DNA of 64,000 nt from Pseudomonadota bacterium (lineage in GTDB: Bacteria > Pseudomonadota > Gammaproteobacteria > Burkholderiales > Rhodocyclaceae): NCBI GenBank assembly GCA_029780075.1, contig JAKOZI010000125.1, positions 1 through 64,000 of the forward strand. The letters are read 5' to 3'. A program made the translations under genes and the position numbers. The notes under the pieces were generated by a model. That model made no database searches, had not been told where the DNA came from, and was given only the letters and a program-made list of their open reading frames with translations. Shown here piece by piece: positions 37,303-46,311 of this stretch (its first letter is position 1; the number at the start of each line of letters is the position of its first letter).

Positions 37303-38553
37303 TCAGTCGTTGAAACGCCGGAAAATCAGGCTGGCGTTGGTACCGCCGAAGCCGAAGCTGTTGGACATCGCGCTGTCGATCCGGCGTTCGATGCTGTGGC
37401 GAAGAATCGGCATGCCTTGCGTAGCCGGGTCGGGTTGCTGCAGGTGCGCGCAGCCGGCAACAAAACCACGCGCCATCATCAGCAGCGAAAAAATCGCCTC
37501 ATGCGCGCCGGCGGCGGCGATCGGGTGGCCGGTGAGCCCTTTCGTCGATGACAGCAGCGGCACGCGCGTCGCGAAGACTTCGCGCACCGCGGCGAGTTCG
37601 CTGAGGTCGCCGACGCGCGTCGAAGTCGCGTGCGTGTTGAGGTAGTCCACCTCGCCGCCGGCTTCGGCGAGTGCCAGGCGCATGGCGCGCACGGCACCGC
37701 TGGTTGCCGGGTTCAGCATGTCCTGGCCATCCGAACAGGCCCCGTAGCCGGCAAACTCGGCGACGATCCGGGCGCCGCGTCGGCGTGCCTGCTGCAGTTC
37801 CTCCAATACCAGGATGCCGGCACCGCCAGCGATGACGAAGCCATCCCGGCTCAGGTCGTAGGGGCGGGAAGCGGTCGCGTCCTGAACGGCCGTCGACAGC
37901 ACGCCCATCGCGTCGAACAGCACGGTGGACGTCCAGCGCAGTTCCTCGGCGCCGCCGGCGATGACCATTTCCTGCTTGCCGAAGCGGATCAGGTCGGCGG
38001 CGTGGCCGATGCAGTGTGCCGAAGTGGCACATGCCGAGGTCAGCGAATAGCTGATCCCCTGTATGCCGAAGGCGGTGGCCAGACACGCCGAGGTGGTGCT
38101 GCCCATGACGCGTGGCACGATGTAGGGAGCGACCTTGTCGATGCCGTTGCGGCGCAGCGTATCGACGGCGGCAACATGTTCGAACGGCGATCCGACGCCG
38201 GAGCCGACCACCAGCCCGGTGCGTGGCGAGGCGAGAAGTTCCGGCGTCAGCGCGGCATCGGCCAGCGCACGCCGCGTGGCGTGGTAGGCGAACAGCGCGG
38301 CGTCGCCCATGAAGCGGCGCATCTTGCGGTCGACCGAGGGCTCGTGCGTGGTGTCCGGGACACCGGCGACACAGCTGCGCAGGCCCAGTGCTGCATGCTC
38401 CGGCTGGTAACGCACGCCCGAAACGCCGTTGCGCAGTGCCTCGGCGACCCCGTCGAGATCGTTGCCCAGGCAGGAAACGAGGCCCATCCCGGTAATCACC
38501 ACCCGCCTCAAGGGGCGCTTCCGGTCGGGGTTCCAGGCCAGTCGCCGCGGCAC
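37303..38553 (-). CDS. FabB-like beta-ketoacyl-ACP synthase (third KS of the APE cluster)
   Basis: This 416-aa condensing enzyme has an intact Cys-His-His triad: Cys ~175 in SACATSAHCIGHA, His in NTHATSTRVGD and His in GHPIAAAGAHEA. The SAHCIG and TSTRVGD spelling resembles KAS I (FabB) more than the two other KS genes here. The C-terminal FGFGGTNASLIF is complete. It is the last gene of the long minus-strand operon, 31 bp after a small exported protein. The E. coli-type APE cluster has two KS (ApeO, ApeR) plus the CLF ApeC, so this is an additional one. It may prime or extend the acyl anchor, or replace ApeR. Its role is inferred only. Confidence 0.88.
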   Translation of the reverse strand: MPRRLAWNPDRKRPLRRVVITGMGLVSCLGNDLDGVAEALRNGVSGVRYQPEHAALGLRSCVAGVPDTTHEPSVDRKMRRFMGDAALFAYHATRRALADAALTPELLASPRTGLVVGSGVGSPFEHVAAVDTLRRNGIDKVAPYIVPRVMGSTTSACLATAFGIQGISYSLTSACATSAHCIGHAADLIRFGKQEMVIAGGAEELRWTSTVLFDAMGVLSTAVQDATASRPYDLSRDGFVIAGGAGILVLEELQQARRRGARIVAEFAGYGACSDGQDMLNPATSGAVRAMRLALAEAGGEVDYLNTHATSTRVGDLSELAAVREVFATRVPLLSSTKGLTGHPIAAAGAHEAIFSLLMMARGFVAGCAHLQQPDPATQGMPILRHSIERRIDSAMSNSFGFGGTNASLIFRRFND

Positions 38554-38584
38554 AGGAATGGCGAGGGGCGACGCACGGTACGCA

Positions 38585-39001
38585 CTACAGGTTGAGCATC
38601 TCGCTGTGGATCGCGTCGATCAGGCCCTGCGTCCATTTGTTGTAGTTGGGGTGGATCAACTGCTCGCCGTCACGTTCGGTATATTTCATGTTGACACTTT
38701 CCTTGTAGGTCAGTGAATACTGGTCGGCGGCGTAGCTGATCTCGACCACGATCGCATGTTTGTTCTGGACCTTGAAGGTTGCCAGCAGCTTGCCGTCCGG
38801 CTGTGGGACAATCAACCAACCCTTGGCCTCCGCGGCGGCGAGGATCGCCCGCTTCACCTCGGCGGCGGTCGGCACCTTGTCTTCGCTCGACGGGACCGAG
38901 ACATTCTCGTAATTGACGATAGGCACCGGCGACCGGGCCATGGCCGGTGTGGCGAACAGCGCCGAAGCGATGAGGAAAGCGGCGAGCAGTTTCGATTTCA
39001 T
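38585..39001 (-). CDS. Small exported protein of unknown function in the APE operon
   Basis: This 138-aa protein has a clear signal peptide (MKSKLLAAFLIASALFATPAMA, cleavage near residue 22). The mature part is soluble, with VPTAAEVKRAILAAAEAKGW, then strand-rich FKVQNKHAIVVEISYAADQYSLTYKESVNM and a final helix HPNYNKWTQGLIDAIHSEM. It has no cysteine, so it is not a lipoprotein. I do not recognise the family. It lies between a lipoprotein and the third KS with gaps of ~30-45 bp, which suggests a periplasmic helper for the polyene lipid or for outer-membrane delivery. Confidence 0.8.
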   Translation of the reverse strand: MKSKLLAAFLIASALFATPAMARSPVPIVNYENVSVPSSEDKVPTAAEVKRAILAAAEAKGWLIVPQPDGKLLATFKVQNKHAIVVEISYAADQYSLTYKESVNMKYTERDGEQLIHPNYNKWTQGLIDAIHSEMLNL

Positions 39002-39044
39002 GCGGATGACTCCTGAAAAGCGAGCGGGGTAAGAATGACCTGTT

Positions 39045-39701
39045 TCACCTGTCGAGCAGTCTGTCCTGCAGACGGGCGGAAAAGTCGTCGAGCGCCTTGG
39101 TGACGATCGCCGACCAGTCGTCTTCGGTGGCGATCTGCATCGTGTTGCGCACCTGACCAGTCAACTTCGGGTTGCGTTGCAGCGCGGCGATGGTCGTACT
39201 GAGCGTCACCTCGTAGTTGGCTTCCAGCGCCAGCGCCCAGAAGCCCGGGCGGAACCAGGCCCAGAGCTTTTCCACGCGGCCACTCACCGGGATGGCCTGA
39301 GCGTAATCCGGATCGTCAACGCCGAGCACCCGGTAGCCGGCTGCGCGGAAGGTCCTGGTGATCGCGGACTCGGTGAGTTTTGCCACCGATTGTCCCTCGG
39401 GCAGCAGCACGTCGCCCAGCGCCTTGCCGAAGGTGTTTCGCTTGCGCGCGATGGCGCGGCTGCGCAGGGCGTCGTCGGCGATCTGGTTGTCCATCAGCGA
39501 GGGGATCGACGGTTCCGGCGGATCAACTTCGAAACGGCGCGCATCGTCGATCTTTTCGATGCGTACGGCGATGCCTTGCGCCGGGTTGGCGACGGCATCG
39601 ATCTGTGGGGCAACGACGCTGCGCGAAGTGGCGCAGCCGCTGAGCAGAGCGGCGGCAAGGAGCAGGCCACAGTGCCACTTCTGCGAGGCAAAGGCTGTCA
39701 T
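39045..39701 (-). CDS. Outer-membrane-type lipoprotein, possibly YajG-like
   Basis: This 218-aa lipoprotein has the lipobox LLSGC (MTAFASQKWHCGLLLAAALLSGCATS) with Cys ~23 followed by Ala, so retention in the outer membrane is likely. The mature region has IAVRIEKIDDARRF, VAKLTESAITRTFRAAGYRVL and WFRPGFWALALEANYEVTLSTTIAAL, a pattern that resembles the YajG group of lipoproteins, though only by eye. It sits between the ApeR-like KS and the small exported protein within the APE operon and probably serves the envelope side of polyene transport or anchoring. Confidence 0.75.
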   Translation of the reverse strand: MTAFASQKWHCGLLLAAALLSGCATSRSVVAPQIDAVANPAQGIAVRIEKIDDARRFEVDPPEPSIPSLMDNQIADDALRSRAIARKRNTFGKALGDVLLPEGQSVAKLTESAITRTFRAAGYRVLGVDDPDYAQAIPVSGRVEKLWAWFRPGFWALALEANYEVTLSTTIAALQRNPKLTGQVRNTMQIATEDDWSAIVTKALDDFSARLQDRLLDR

Positions 39702-39734
39702 TTTTTCGGATCCTTTTGGGGTGGTGAGAGGGGG

Positions 39735-40961
39735 TTACTTCCAGCGTTGCAGCACGATCGAGGTATTAATGCCTCCGAAGGCGAAATTATTACTCATCAC
39801 ATATTCCGGATCCATCCGGCGTCCGTCGCCGCGCAAATAGTCGAGTTCGGCACAGGCCGGGTCGACCTGCTCCAGGTTGAGCGTCGGCGCGAACCATCCG
39901 GCGCGCATCATCTCGATCGCCCACCAGGCTTCAATGGCGCCGCAGGCGCCAAGGCTGTGGCCGAGGTAGCTCTTCATCGAGCTGATCGGCATGCGGTTGC
40001 CGAAAACCTCGGCGGTCGCACGGCTTTCGGCAATGTCGCCGGAGTCGGTGCCGGTGCCGTGCGCACTGACGTAGCCGATGGCGGCCGGTGCCAGTCCGGC
40101 GTCGGCCAGCGCCTGGCGCATGACCAGGGCCATGGTCGGGGCCGCGGGCTGGGTCACGTGGCTGCCGTCGGAGTTGCTTGCGAAGCCGACGATCTCGGCG
40201 TGGATCTTCGCGCCACGCGCTTGCGCGTGCCGATAGTCCTCGAGCACCAGCGTCGCGGCGCCTTCACCGACCACCAGTCCGTCGCGGTCGCGGTCGAAGG
40301 GGCGTGGCGTGGCCTGTGGCGTGTCGTTGCGGCAACTGGTGGCGAACAGGGTGTCGAAGACCGCCGCTCCGGGCGCCGAGATCTCTTCGGCGCCGCCAGC
40401 CAGCATCAGCGTCTGGCGGCCGAAGCGGATCGCCTCGTAGGCGTAGCCGATGCCCTGGCTGCCCGAGGTGCAGGCGCTCGAAGTCGGGATGATGCGGCCC
40501 TTGAGGTGGAGGAAGAGGCCGATATTGACCGCCGTGGTGTGCGGCATCATCTGGATGTAGCTCGTCGAGGTGACGCCCTGCAGCGAGCCGCTGCCGAGCA
40601 TCTGGCCGAAAACCCGTACCGGCTCGACGCTGCCCGATGACGAGCCGTAGGCAATGCCCATCCGCCCGTCGCGGATTGCCGGGTCGTCGAGCAGACCGGC
40701 GTCGAGCAGTGCCATTTCACTGGCGCGCACGGCCAGCAGCGAGACGCGGCCCATCGATCGGACCATCTTGCGCGAGTAATGGGCGGGAGTAACGAAGTCG
40801 TCGACCGGTGCGCCAAGCCGCGTGTGCAATTGTTCGAAATAGTCCCATTCCGGCATCCGGCGGACACCGTTGCGACGCGCGCGCAGCCGGTTCTCGATCG
40901 CCTCCCAGTTGTCGCCGAGGGCGCTGATGCCGGCCATGCCGGTGACCACGACACGCGCCAT
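39735..40961 (-). CDS. apeR: ApeR-like beta-ketoacyl-ACP synthase
   Basis: This 408-aa FabF-type condensing enzyme has a complete triad: Cys in PTSSACTSGSQGIGY, His in SAHGTGTDSGD and His in GHSLGACGAIEA. The C-terminal motif is NNFAFGGINTSIV. The start is the ATG at 40961, overlapping the ketoreductase stop by one base; the 737-aa track ORF is a read-through of the true gene into antisense of the ketoreductase. Position after the KR matches apeR, which in the characterised Xenorhabdus system forms a homodimer involved in chain initiation or extension. The symbol is assigned by order and family. Confidence 0.85.
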   Translation of the reverse strand: MARVVVTGMAGISALGDNWEAIENRLRARRNGVRRMPEWDYFEQLHTRLGAPVDDFVTPAHYSRKMVRSMGRVSLLAVRASEMALLDAGLLDDPAIRDGRMGIAYGSSSGSVEPVRVFGQMLGSGSLQGVTSTSYIQMMPHTTAVNIGLFLHLKGRIIPTSSACTSGSQGIGYAYEAIRFGRQTLMLAGGAEEISAPGAAVFDTLFATSCRNDTPQATPRPFDRDRDGLVVGEGAATLVLEDYRHAQARGAKIHAEIVGFASNSDGSHVTQPAAPTMALVMRQALADAGLAPAAIGYVSAHGTGTDSGDIAESRATAEVFGNRMPISSMKSYLGHSLGACGAIEAWWAIEMMRAGWFAPTLNLEQVDPACAELDYLRGDGRRMDPEYVMSNNFAFGGINTSIVLQRWK

Positions 40962-41689
40962 CAGACGATCCCGCCATTGACACCGAGCACCTGGCGGGTG
41001 ATGTACGAGGCCTCGTCGGACATCAGGAAGGCGACCGTTGCGGCGACCTCCGCGACCTGGCCGAGGCGCTGCATCGGCACATTCCGCAGTGCCTCGGCGA
41101 GTGGCAGGTCGGCGGTCATGTCGGTTTCGATCAGGCCTGGGGCGACGCAGTTGACGGTGATCCGGCGGCTCGCGAGTTCGACGGCGAGCGCCTTGCTGGC
41201 GCCGATCAGGCCGGCCTTGGCCGCGCTGTAGTTGACCTGGCCACGGTTGCCGGTAACGCCGGAAACCGAAGCCAGGGTGACGATGCGGCCACCCTGTCTG
41301 GCGCGCACCATGGGCATGGTCAGCGGTTGTACGACGTTGAAGAAGCCGTCGAGGCTGGTGTCCAGCACGCCGTCCCAGTCCTCGTCGGAGAGCGCCGGAA
41401 AGGCGTTGTCGCGGCTGATGCCGGCGTTGCAGACGATGCCGTAGTAGGTGCCGTGGGTTGCGACGTCGGTGTCGAGCACGGCGCGCACGGCGGCGCGGTC
41501 GCAGACGTCGAACTGCAGGACCTGTCCGACGGCTCCGCCGCCCGCGATGTCGGCGGCCACGGCCTCGGCTTGCGCCCGCTCGCCACGGCAATGCACGGTC
41601 ACCGCAAAACCGTCGCGGGCAAGCCGGATGGCGATGGCGCGGCCGATGCCACGGCTCGATCCGGTGACCAGGACACGTCGCTGATTCAT
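40961..41689 (-). CDS. apeQ: 3-oxoacyl-ACP reductase (ApeQ-like)
   Basis: This is a short-chain dehydrogenase/reductase of 242 aa that should reduce each new beta-keto group on the growing polyene. The NADPH loop is VLVTGSSRGIGRAIA, the structural NAG motif is VCNAGISRDNAF, and the catalytic residues are the Ser in TLASVSGVTGN and Tyr-Lys in VNYSAAKAG. The usual VNCVAPGLIETDM and tail SYITRQVLGVNGGI follow. The ATG at 41689 overlaps the dehydratase end by 4 bp. The order DH-KR-KS is that of apeP-apeQ-apeR. Confidence 0.9.
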   Translation of the reverse strand: MNQRRVLVTGSSRGIGRAIAIRLARDGFAVTVHCRGERAQAEAVAADIAGGGAVGQVLQFDVCDRAAVRAVLDTDVATHGTYYGIVCNAGISRDNAFPALSDEDWDGVLDTSLDGFFNVVQPLTMPMVRARQGGRIVTLASVSGVTGNRGQVNYSAAKAGLIGASKALAVELASRRITVNCVAPGLIETDMTADLPLAEALRNVPMQRLGQVAEVAATVAFLMSDEASYITRQVLGVNGGIV

Positions 41690-42153
41690 GAAAGACTCGC
41701 TTGCAGAAAGGTGGGGAAGTCGTCGGGTTCGAAGACCGTGAGGGTGGCGCTGGCCACTTCCTCGGTGTCGAGCACGATCCGGCAGGCGTAGGCGGCGAGG
41801 CCGCCGGCGTCGCGGTAGAGCAGGGTGGCGGAAACGCGCAGCGCCTTGCCGCCGGCAAAGGCCGGACGTCTCGCGGCGTAGCGCCGCGTGCCGAGCACGA
41901 CGCCCGGCTTCGGTTGCGCACCAGTGCCGTGCTTGCGCAGGCCGACATCCGCGGCGATGGCCTGCGCCATCAGTTCGATGCCGATCCACGCCGGCATGTC
42001 GCCGTCGGAATTGGCGTACCAGGCGTCGCAGCGTGGCGTGTATTCGGCGCAGACGCCTTCGGCATCGAATGTCAGCAGGCGGTCGAGCAGCCGCATCGTG
42101 CCGCGATGCGGCACGATCTCCTCGATCGCTGGCAGCGATGGCGTCGCGTTCAT
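41686..42153 (-). CDS. apeP: Hotdog-fold 3-hydroxyacyl-ACP dehydratase (ApeP-like)
   Basis: This 155-aa protein from the ATG at 42153 belongs to the ApeP/FabZ-like hotdog family and removes water to leave a conjugated double bond. The catalytic His region is EIVPHRGTMRLLDRL, and the second motif is DMPAWIGIELMAQAIAADVG with the acidic/Gln pair. The C-terminal strands (YACRIVLDTEEVASATLTVFEP) complete the fold. In the studied system ApeP pairs with ApeI; here the ApeI-like domain is fused to the ligase (see 50602-52338). It overlaps both neighbours by 4 bp, showing strict translational coupling. Confidence 0.85.
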   Translation of the reverse strand: MNATPSLPAIEEIVPHRGTMRLLDRLLTFDAEGVCAEYTPRCDAWYANSDGDMPAWIGIELMAQAIAADVGLRKHGTGAQPKPGVVLGTRRYAARRPAFAGGKALRVSATLLYRDAGGLAAYACRIVLDTEEVASATLTVFEPDDFPTFLQASLS

Positions 42154-43331
42154 CGCGCGTCGCCAATCAGCAGGCTGGCGTTGCTGCCGCCGAATGCGAA
42201 GGAATTGCTCATGCACACCCGCCCGCGCGTCCGCGCGAAGTGGCGCTCGCCGCCGATCAGGTCGAGGCGGGGCAGTTCGGGGTCGACCACACCGTCCCAG
42301 AGGTGTGGCGGAAGTCGACCGTCACGCAGCGCCAGCCAGCAGAAAGCCAGTTCGGTAGCGCCGGCGGCGCCCAGCGTGTGACCGGTCAGCGGCTTGGTGC
42401 CACTCGCCGCGACACCCTGAGGAAAAACGCGCGCCACCGCGCGGCTCTCCATTTCGTCATTCCTGGGTGTCGCCGTGGCATGCAGGTTCAGGTAATCCAC
42501 CGCGCTGGCCGGCAAGCCGGCGTCGGCCAGCGCCGCGCGCATCGCGGCTTCTGCGCCGCTGCCCGCGGGGTGCGGTGCCGAGATATGGTGCGCATCGCTG
42601 CTTTCGCCGATGCCGAGCAGTTCGACGGCGGCCTCGTCGCGGGTCAACAGGAACAGCGCCGCGCCTTCGCCGATATTGATCCCGCACCGGTTGCGACTCA
42701 TCGGGTTGCTCAGCGCGGTGGTGGTCGATTCGAGCGCGGTGAAACCGTTGATCGTCAGGCGGCACAGCGAATCGACGCCGCCGACCAGTACCGCGTCGCA
42801 GAGGTCGTGGCGCAGCAGCCGGCGCGCCGAAGCGAAGGCCTTGGCGCTCGAGGTGCAGGCTGTCGAGACGGTGTAGGCCGGACCGCGCAGGCCGAGATAG
42901 CGAGCGAGGAAGACGGCGGGCATGCCGATTCCCTGCTGGGTATAACGGTAGTTGTCGGGCAGCCTGCCGCTTGCGCGGTACGCGGCGAGCGCCGCCTCGC
43001 CCTCGGCAATTCCGGAGGTGCTGGTACCGAGCACGCTGCCAACGCGCGATCGTCCATAACGCGTGAGCACCGAGTCAACGGCGGCTGCGATCTGCGCCAG
43101 GGCCGCCAGCAGCAGGCGGTTGTTGCGGCAGGCATAAGCGGCGAAGTGCGCCGGCAGCGCCGGCAGGGCGCCGCGCGCACGACCGACGCGGGCTGCGGCG
43201 GACGGCAGCCAGTGCTCCTCGAGGAGCATGCCGGAGGTGTCGCCGGCGAACAGCGCGGTGGCGACCGCGTCGGCGTCGCCGCCGAGGGCGTTGACCATGC
43301 CCAACACCGGCAGATAGGCGCGTTGGCTCAT
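42150..43331 (-). CDS. apeO: ApeO-like ketosynthase
   Basis: This is a 393-aa KS with an active-site Cys in YTVSTACTSSAKAF, His in NLHATATPRNDEM and His in GHTLGAAGATE, and the C-terminal SNSFAFGGSNASLL. In the characterised aryl polyene pathway ApeO is the catalytic partner of the chain-length factor ApeC and performs the repeated malonyl condensations. Its place between the DUF3261 lipoprotein and the ApeP-like dehydratase matches the apeN-apeO-apeP order. The protein starts directly with the KS fold (MSQRAYLPVLGMVNALGGD). Start and stop overlap neighbours by 4 bp. Confidence 0.87.
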   Translation of the reverse strand: MSQRAYLPVLGMVNALGGDADAVATALFAGDTSGMLLEEHWLPSAAARVGRARGALPALPAHFAAYACRNNRLLLAALAQIAAAVDSVLTRYGRSRVGSVLGTSTSGIAEGEAALAAYRASGRLPDNYRYTQQGIGMPAVFLARYLGLRGPAYTVSTACTSSAKAFASARRLLRHDLCDAVLVGGVDSLCRLTINGFTALESTTTALSNPMSRNRCGINIGEGAALFLLTRDEAAVELLGIGESSDAHHISAPHPAGSGAEAAMRAALADAGLPASAVDYLNLHATATPRNDEMESRAVARVFPQGVAASGTKPLTGHTLGAAGATELAFCWLALRDGRLPPHLWDGVVDPELPRLDLIGGERHFARTRGRVCMSNSFAFGGSNASLLIGDAR

Positions 43332-43918
43332 CGTTCCGGTTCTTGGTCTTCGTTCAGGTCTTCAGACAGGGTTTCGATTTCCAGTTCCATCGCCAGGGCG
43401 TGTACGCTGAGGTGCATGCGGCGCCATGGTGCCTGGTCGGTACTGAAGCGGATGCTCAGGATCACCTGGCCGGCGTTCAGGACGCGCCGCTGACCGTCAT
43501 CTTCTTCCAGCTTGAGCGGCGAGGTCAAGCCGGCGCGCACGGCGTCGGCCGGCCACAGCGTGATCTGCAGCAGCGCGACGAGCAGCGTCGGATCGAGACG
43601 GCCATCGGGCAGGGTCGCCGCGCTGACCTGGCGGTTGTCGTAGCTGATCTGCAGCAGTTTCTGGCCGAAGGGGGTCAGGCCGATGACCCGCAGCCCGTCG
43701 GCGTCATTCTCGATGGCCGCGATCATCGTCGCCTGCCGCCCGCGGAAGCTGGCCTCGACCTTCTGCCGCACGGCAAAGGGTCCGGGCGCGCTGGTCGCCT
43801 GCAGGCAATAGCCGCCACCGCCGCCGAGCATCGGACAAGGCGAGTCGCGGCTGCCCTCGCCGCAGGCCGTCACCAACAGCAGCGCACAGAGGCGGATCAG
43901 CAGGCGTCGCCGGGGCAT
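43328..43918 (-). CDS. apeN: DUF3261 lipoprotein (ApeN-like)
   Basis: This 196-aa lipoprotein with the DUF3261 arrangement is found in aryl polyene clusters. The signal peptide ends in the lipobox LLVTACGEG (Cys ~19). The mature protein is strand-rich (KVEASFRGRQATMIAAIENDADGL, LTPFGQKLLQISYDNRQVSAATLP), reminiscent of LolB-type lipid carriers, which fits a role in outer-membrane insertion of the aryl polyene lipid. Downstream strands include SIRFSTDQAPWRRMHL. It overlaps the MMPL exporter gene by 22 bp. The function is inferred from context. Confidence 0.82.
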   Translation of the reverse strand: MPRRRLLIRLCALLLVTACGEGSRDSPCPMLGGGGGYCLQATSAPGPFAVRQKVEASFRGRQATMIAAIENDADGLRVIGLTPFGQKLLQISYDNRQVSAATLPDGRLDPTLLVALLQITLWPADAVRAGLTSPLKLEEDDGQRRVLNAGQVILSIRFSTDQAPWRRMHLSVHALAMELEIETLSEDLNEDQEPER

Positions 43919-46311
43919 GCGGTCTGGGCAGCAGAGAAGGTCAGGACCATCGGCGCGAGCAATACCGCCATGCCGACGCCGACGAGCAGCGTCAGCCCGA
44001 AGCCGGCAAGCGCCGGCATCGAGCTGAAGGCGAGCAGGCCGAACGACAGCAGGGTCGTGCCGGCCGACAGCAGTACCCCGGCCAGCGTCGCGGCCGCGCG
44101 TACCCCGCCCTCGCGCAGGAAGATCGCGTAATTGACGCCGACCCCGAGCACCAGCATCAGGCCCATCAGGTTGAACAGCGTCAGCGGCGCGTCGGCGTAG
44201 CCAAAAGCGCCCAGCGCCAGACCCATGGCGAGCAGCGTTGGCGCCAGGGTTACCGCCGCCTGGCTAGGGCCGTAACGCACGCACAGCACACCGTAGACCA
44301 GAGCGCAGGCGCCGAGCAGCCAGAGCACGCCCCATTGCCGGTAATCGCGGAACAACCGGCTGACACTGCCGGCCTTGTCCACCAGCGTGACGCCCGCAAG
44401 TCCGGCGGCTGCGTCGGTGAGGTGGGCGACGTCGCGTATCCCCTGCGGCAGCACGATCGTCGCGTAGCCCGGCCCGGAACGGCCCAGCCAGAGATGACGG
44501 AAGGGCGTCGACAACGGTGACTGCAGCCACTCGTCGAGACTGAGGGCGTGCCCGGCCGAGTCCTTGAAGCTGGCGATGAGGTGCTCGGCGAGTTCGTCGC
44601 GCAGTGCGCTGCGGGCGAACAGCGCCCGCAGCGCGCCTTCGTCGGCGAACACCTTTTCCTGCCACAGGTGGTAATTCTCGGCTTGCCGGGCCTGCGAGGG
44701 GACAAAGGCGGACAGTGCCTGATAGCCGGAGATCCGGTCCTGCGCGACGAGCGCGTCGAGGCGGGCGGCAAGCTTCTCTTCGCCGGCCAGCACGGCGTCC
44801 GGCGTCGCATCCTCGACGAGGAAAAACTGGCTGCTGTTGCCGAAACCGGTCAGTGCGCGAATGTGCTCCTCCTGCGCGACCAGCCATGGCGGGCGGGCGA
44901 CCAGCAGCCGGACATCGTCGTTGCCGGCCAGCCGCAGCCAGCCCGGCACCGCGGCGATCAGCAACAGCCCGCCGAGCAGCAGGCAGCGGCGGCGAGGCAT
45001 GCGTCGACGCCACCAGTTCAGGAAGGTCTGCGCGCCGGACACGGCGGCCGCCGGGTCGCGCCGGTTGGGGCGAGCCAGCAGCGCCGGCAGCAGCAGGAAC
45101 ACCGAGAGCCAGGCGGCTGTGAGGCCGGCGATGGCGAACAGCGCGATCTGCGAGAGCGCCGGGAAGGGGGCCAGCAGCAGTGCGCCGTAGCCGAGCAGGC
45201 TGGTCGCCAGCGCCAGCGTCAGGCCGGGAGCGATGCGCCGCAGGCCGGCCAGCGGTTCCCAGCCGGCGCCGGCGCCGAGGTGGGCGGCAAAATACTGGAC
45301 CGCGTAGTCGATCGCCTCGCCGATCAGGCTGGCGCCGAAGACCAGGGTGATCAGGTGCAGCTCACCGTATACGGCGATGGTCACGGCGATCGCCGTGCCG
45401 ATGCCGAACGCGACCGCGAGCAGACCGAGTGCCAGGGGGCGCAGCGACCGGAAGACGAGGTACAGCAGCGAGAACATGCCGAGCAGCGAGCCGGCGGCGA
45501 TCAGGTCGAACTCGCGCTCGGCGCTCCGGCGCGCGGCGTCGGCGTAGAAAACGGTGCCGGCGCGGAGCAGCACGGCGTCTGGATGGGCGTGCCGGAGAGC
45601 TCTTTCGGCTTGCGCGACGGCGGCAGCAACACCTTGCTGCAGCGTCGAATCATAGGCCGACGCGGACAGCTCGGCGGTGATGAGCACCCAGGTGCGGCGC
45701 TCGTCGTGGCTGACCAGCAGGCCGTTCTCGGTTTCGAGCCTGAGGCTCCTGAGAGGCAGTTCGGCGAGCCAGGCATCGCTGAAGCCGAACGGGTCATCGG
45801 ACGGCGGCAGGGTCAGGCCGAAGCGGAAGGGCGTGTAGAGCTTGCGCCGCAGGCGTGCCTCAAGATCGGCAGGGCCGACCGCACCGCTCGCCAGCGCCGC
45901 GCGGTCGGCCGCCGCGAGCAGCGAGAAGCGGTGTTGCACGTACAGTGCGGTGAGCTGCCCGGGATCGAACGCCGGGATATCGGCGATCACCTGCCGGAAG
46001 GCGTCGGCGCTGCGCAATGTGGCGGCGAAGGCGCGCGCCGCGGCGGCCGCCGCTGTGGGTTCTGCCGCCCCGACCAGGAAGACGGCACGGTTGCCGGCGG
46101 CGTCGGCGAGCCTGCGCACGGCTTCCTCGGCGACCGGATTGCGTTCGGTTGCTGGCAGTAGAGCGAGCAGGTTGGTCTGCAACGGCACGCGGCCAGCGGC
46201 GGCGAACTGTGCCGTGCAGACCAGCGTGACGGCGAGCGCGAGCAGCAGCCACAACCCGGCGCGCAACTGCATGGCCGTGCTTGCCCGCGGCTGTTTTGGC
46301 GGGGCGGTCAT
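43897..46311 (-). CDS. apeM: MMPL/RND-family exporter (ApeM-like)
   Basis: This is an 804-aa inner-membrane transporter of the MMPL branch of RND proteins, with an initial TM (~12-32), a large periplasmic domain, a block of five helices (~255-410, e.g. EFDLIAAGSLLGMFSLLYLVF and VFGASLIGEAIDYAVQYFAAHLGAG), a second periplasmic domain and a second helix block (~640-800). The GEAIDY motif corresponds to the conserved G-x-x-x-D-Y/F of MMPL proton relay helices, repeated as VLGVGVNYAIFLREGG in the second half. It is the expected inner-membrane step in moving the polyene lipid toward the outer membrane, with the LolA-like and DUF3261 proteins as partners. Confidence 0.88.
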   Translation of the reverse strand: MTAPPKQPRASTAMQLRAGLWLLLALAVTLVCTAQFAAAGRVPLQTNLLALLPATERNPVAEEAVRRLADAAGNRAVFLVGAAEPTAAAAAARAFAATLRSADAFRQVIADIPAFDPGQLTALYVQHRFSLLAAADRAALASGAVGPADLEARLRRKLYTPFRFGLTLPPSDDPFGFSDAWLAELPLRSLRLETENGLLVSHDERRTWVLITAELSASAYDSTLQQGVAAAVAQAERALRHAHPDAVLLRAGTVFYADAARRSAEREFDLIAAGSLLGMFSLLYLVFRSLRPLALGLLAVAFGIGTAIAVTIAVYGELHLITLVFGASLIGEAIDYAVQYFAAHLGAGAGWEPLAGLRRIAPGLTLALATSLLGYGALLLAPFPALSQIALFAIAGLTAAWLSVFLLLPALLARPNRRDPAAAVSGAQTFLNWWRRRMPRRRCLLLGGLLLIAAVPGWLRLAGNDDVRLLVARPPWLVAQEEHIRALTGFGNSSQFFLVEDATPDAVLAGEEKLAARLDALVAQDRISGYQALSAFVPSQARQAENYHLWQEKVFADEGALRALFARSALRDELAEHLIASFKDSAGHALSLDEWLQSPLSTPFRHLWLGRSGPGYATIVLPQGIRDVAHLTDAAAGLAGVTLVDKAGSVSRLFRDYRQWGVLWLLGACALVYGVLCVRYGPSQAAVTLAPTLLAMGLALGAFGYADAPLTLFNLMGLMLVLGVGVNYAIFLREGGVRAAATLAGVLLSAGTTLLSFGLLAFSSMPALAGFGLTLLVGVGMAVLLAPMVLTFSAAQTACPGDAC

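Noticed and set aside
44548-46161. 537-aa plus-strand ORF opposite the MMPL exporter
   Set aside because: Glutamine/arginine/glycine-rich shadow without transmembrane or domain signals; the exporter frame is intact.
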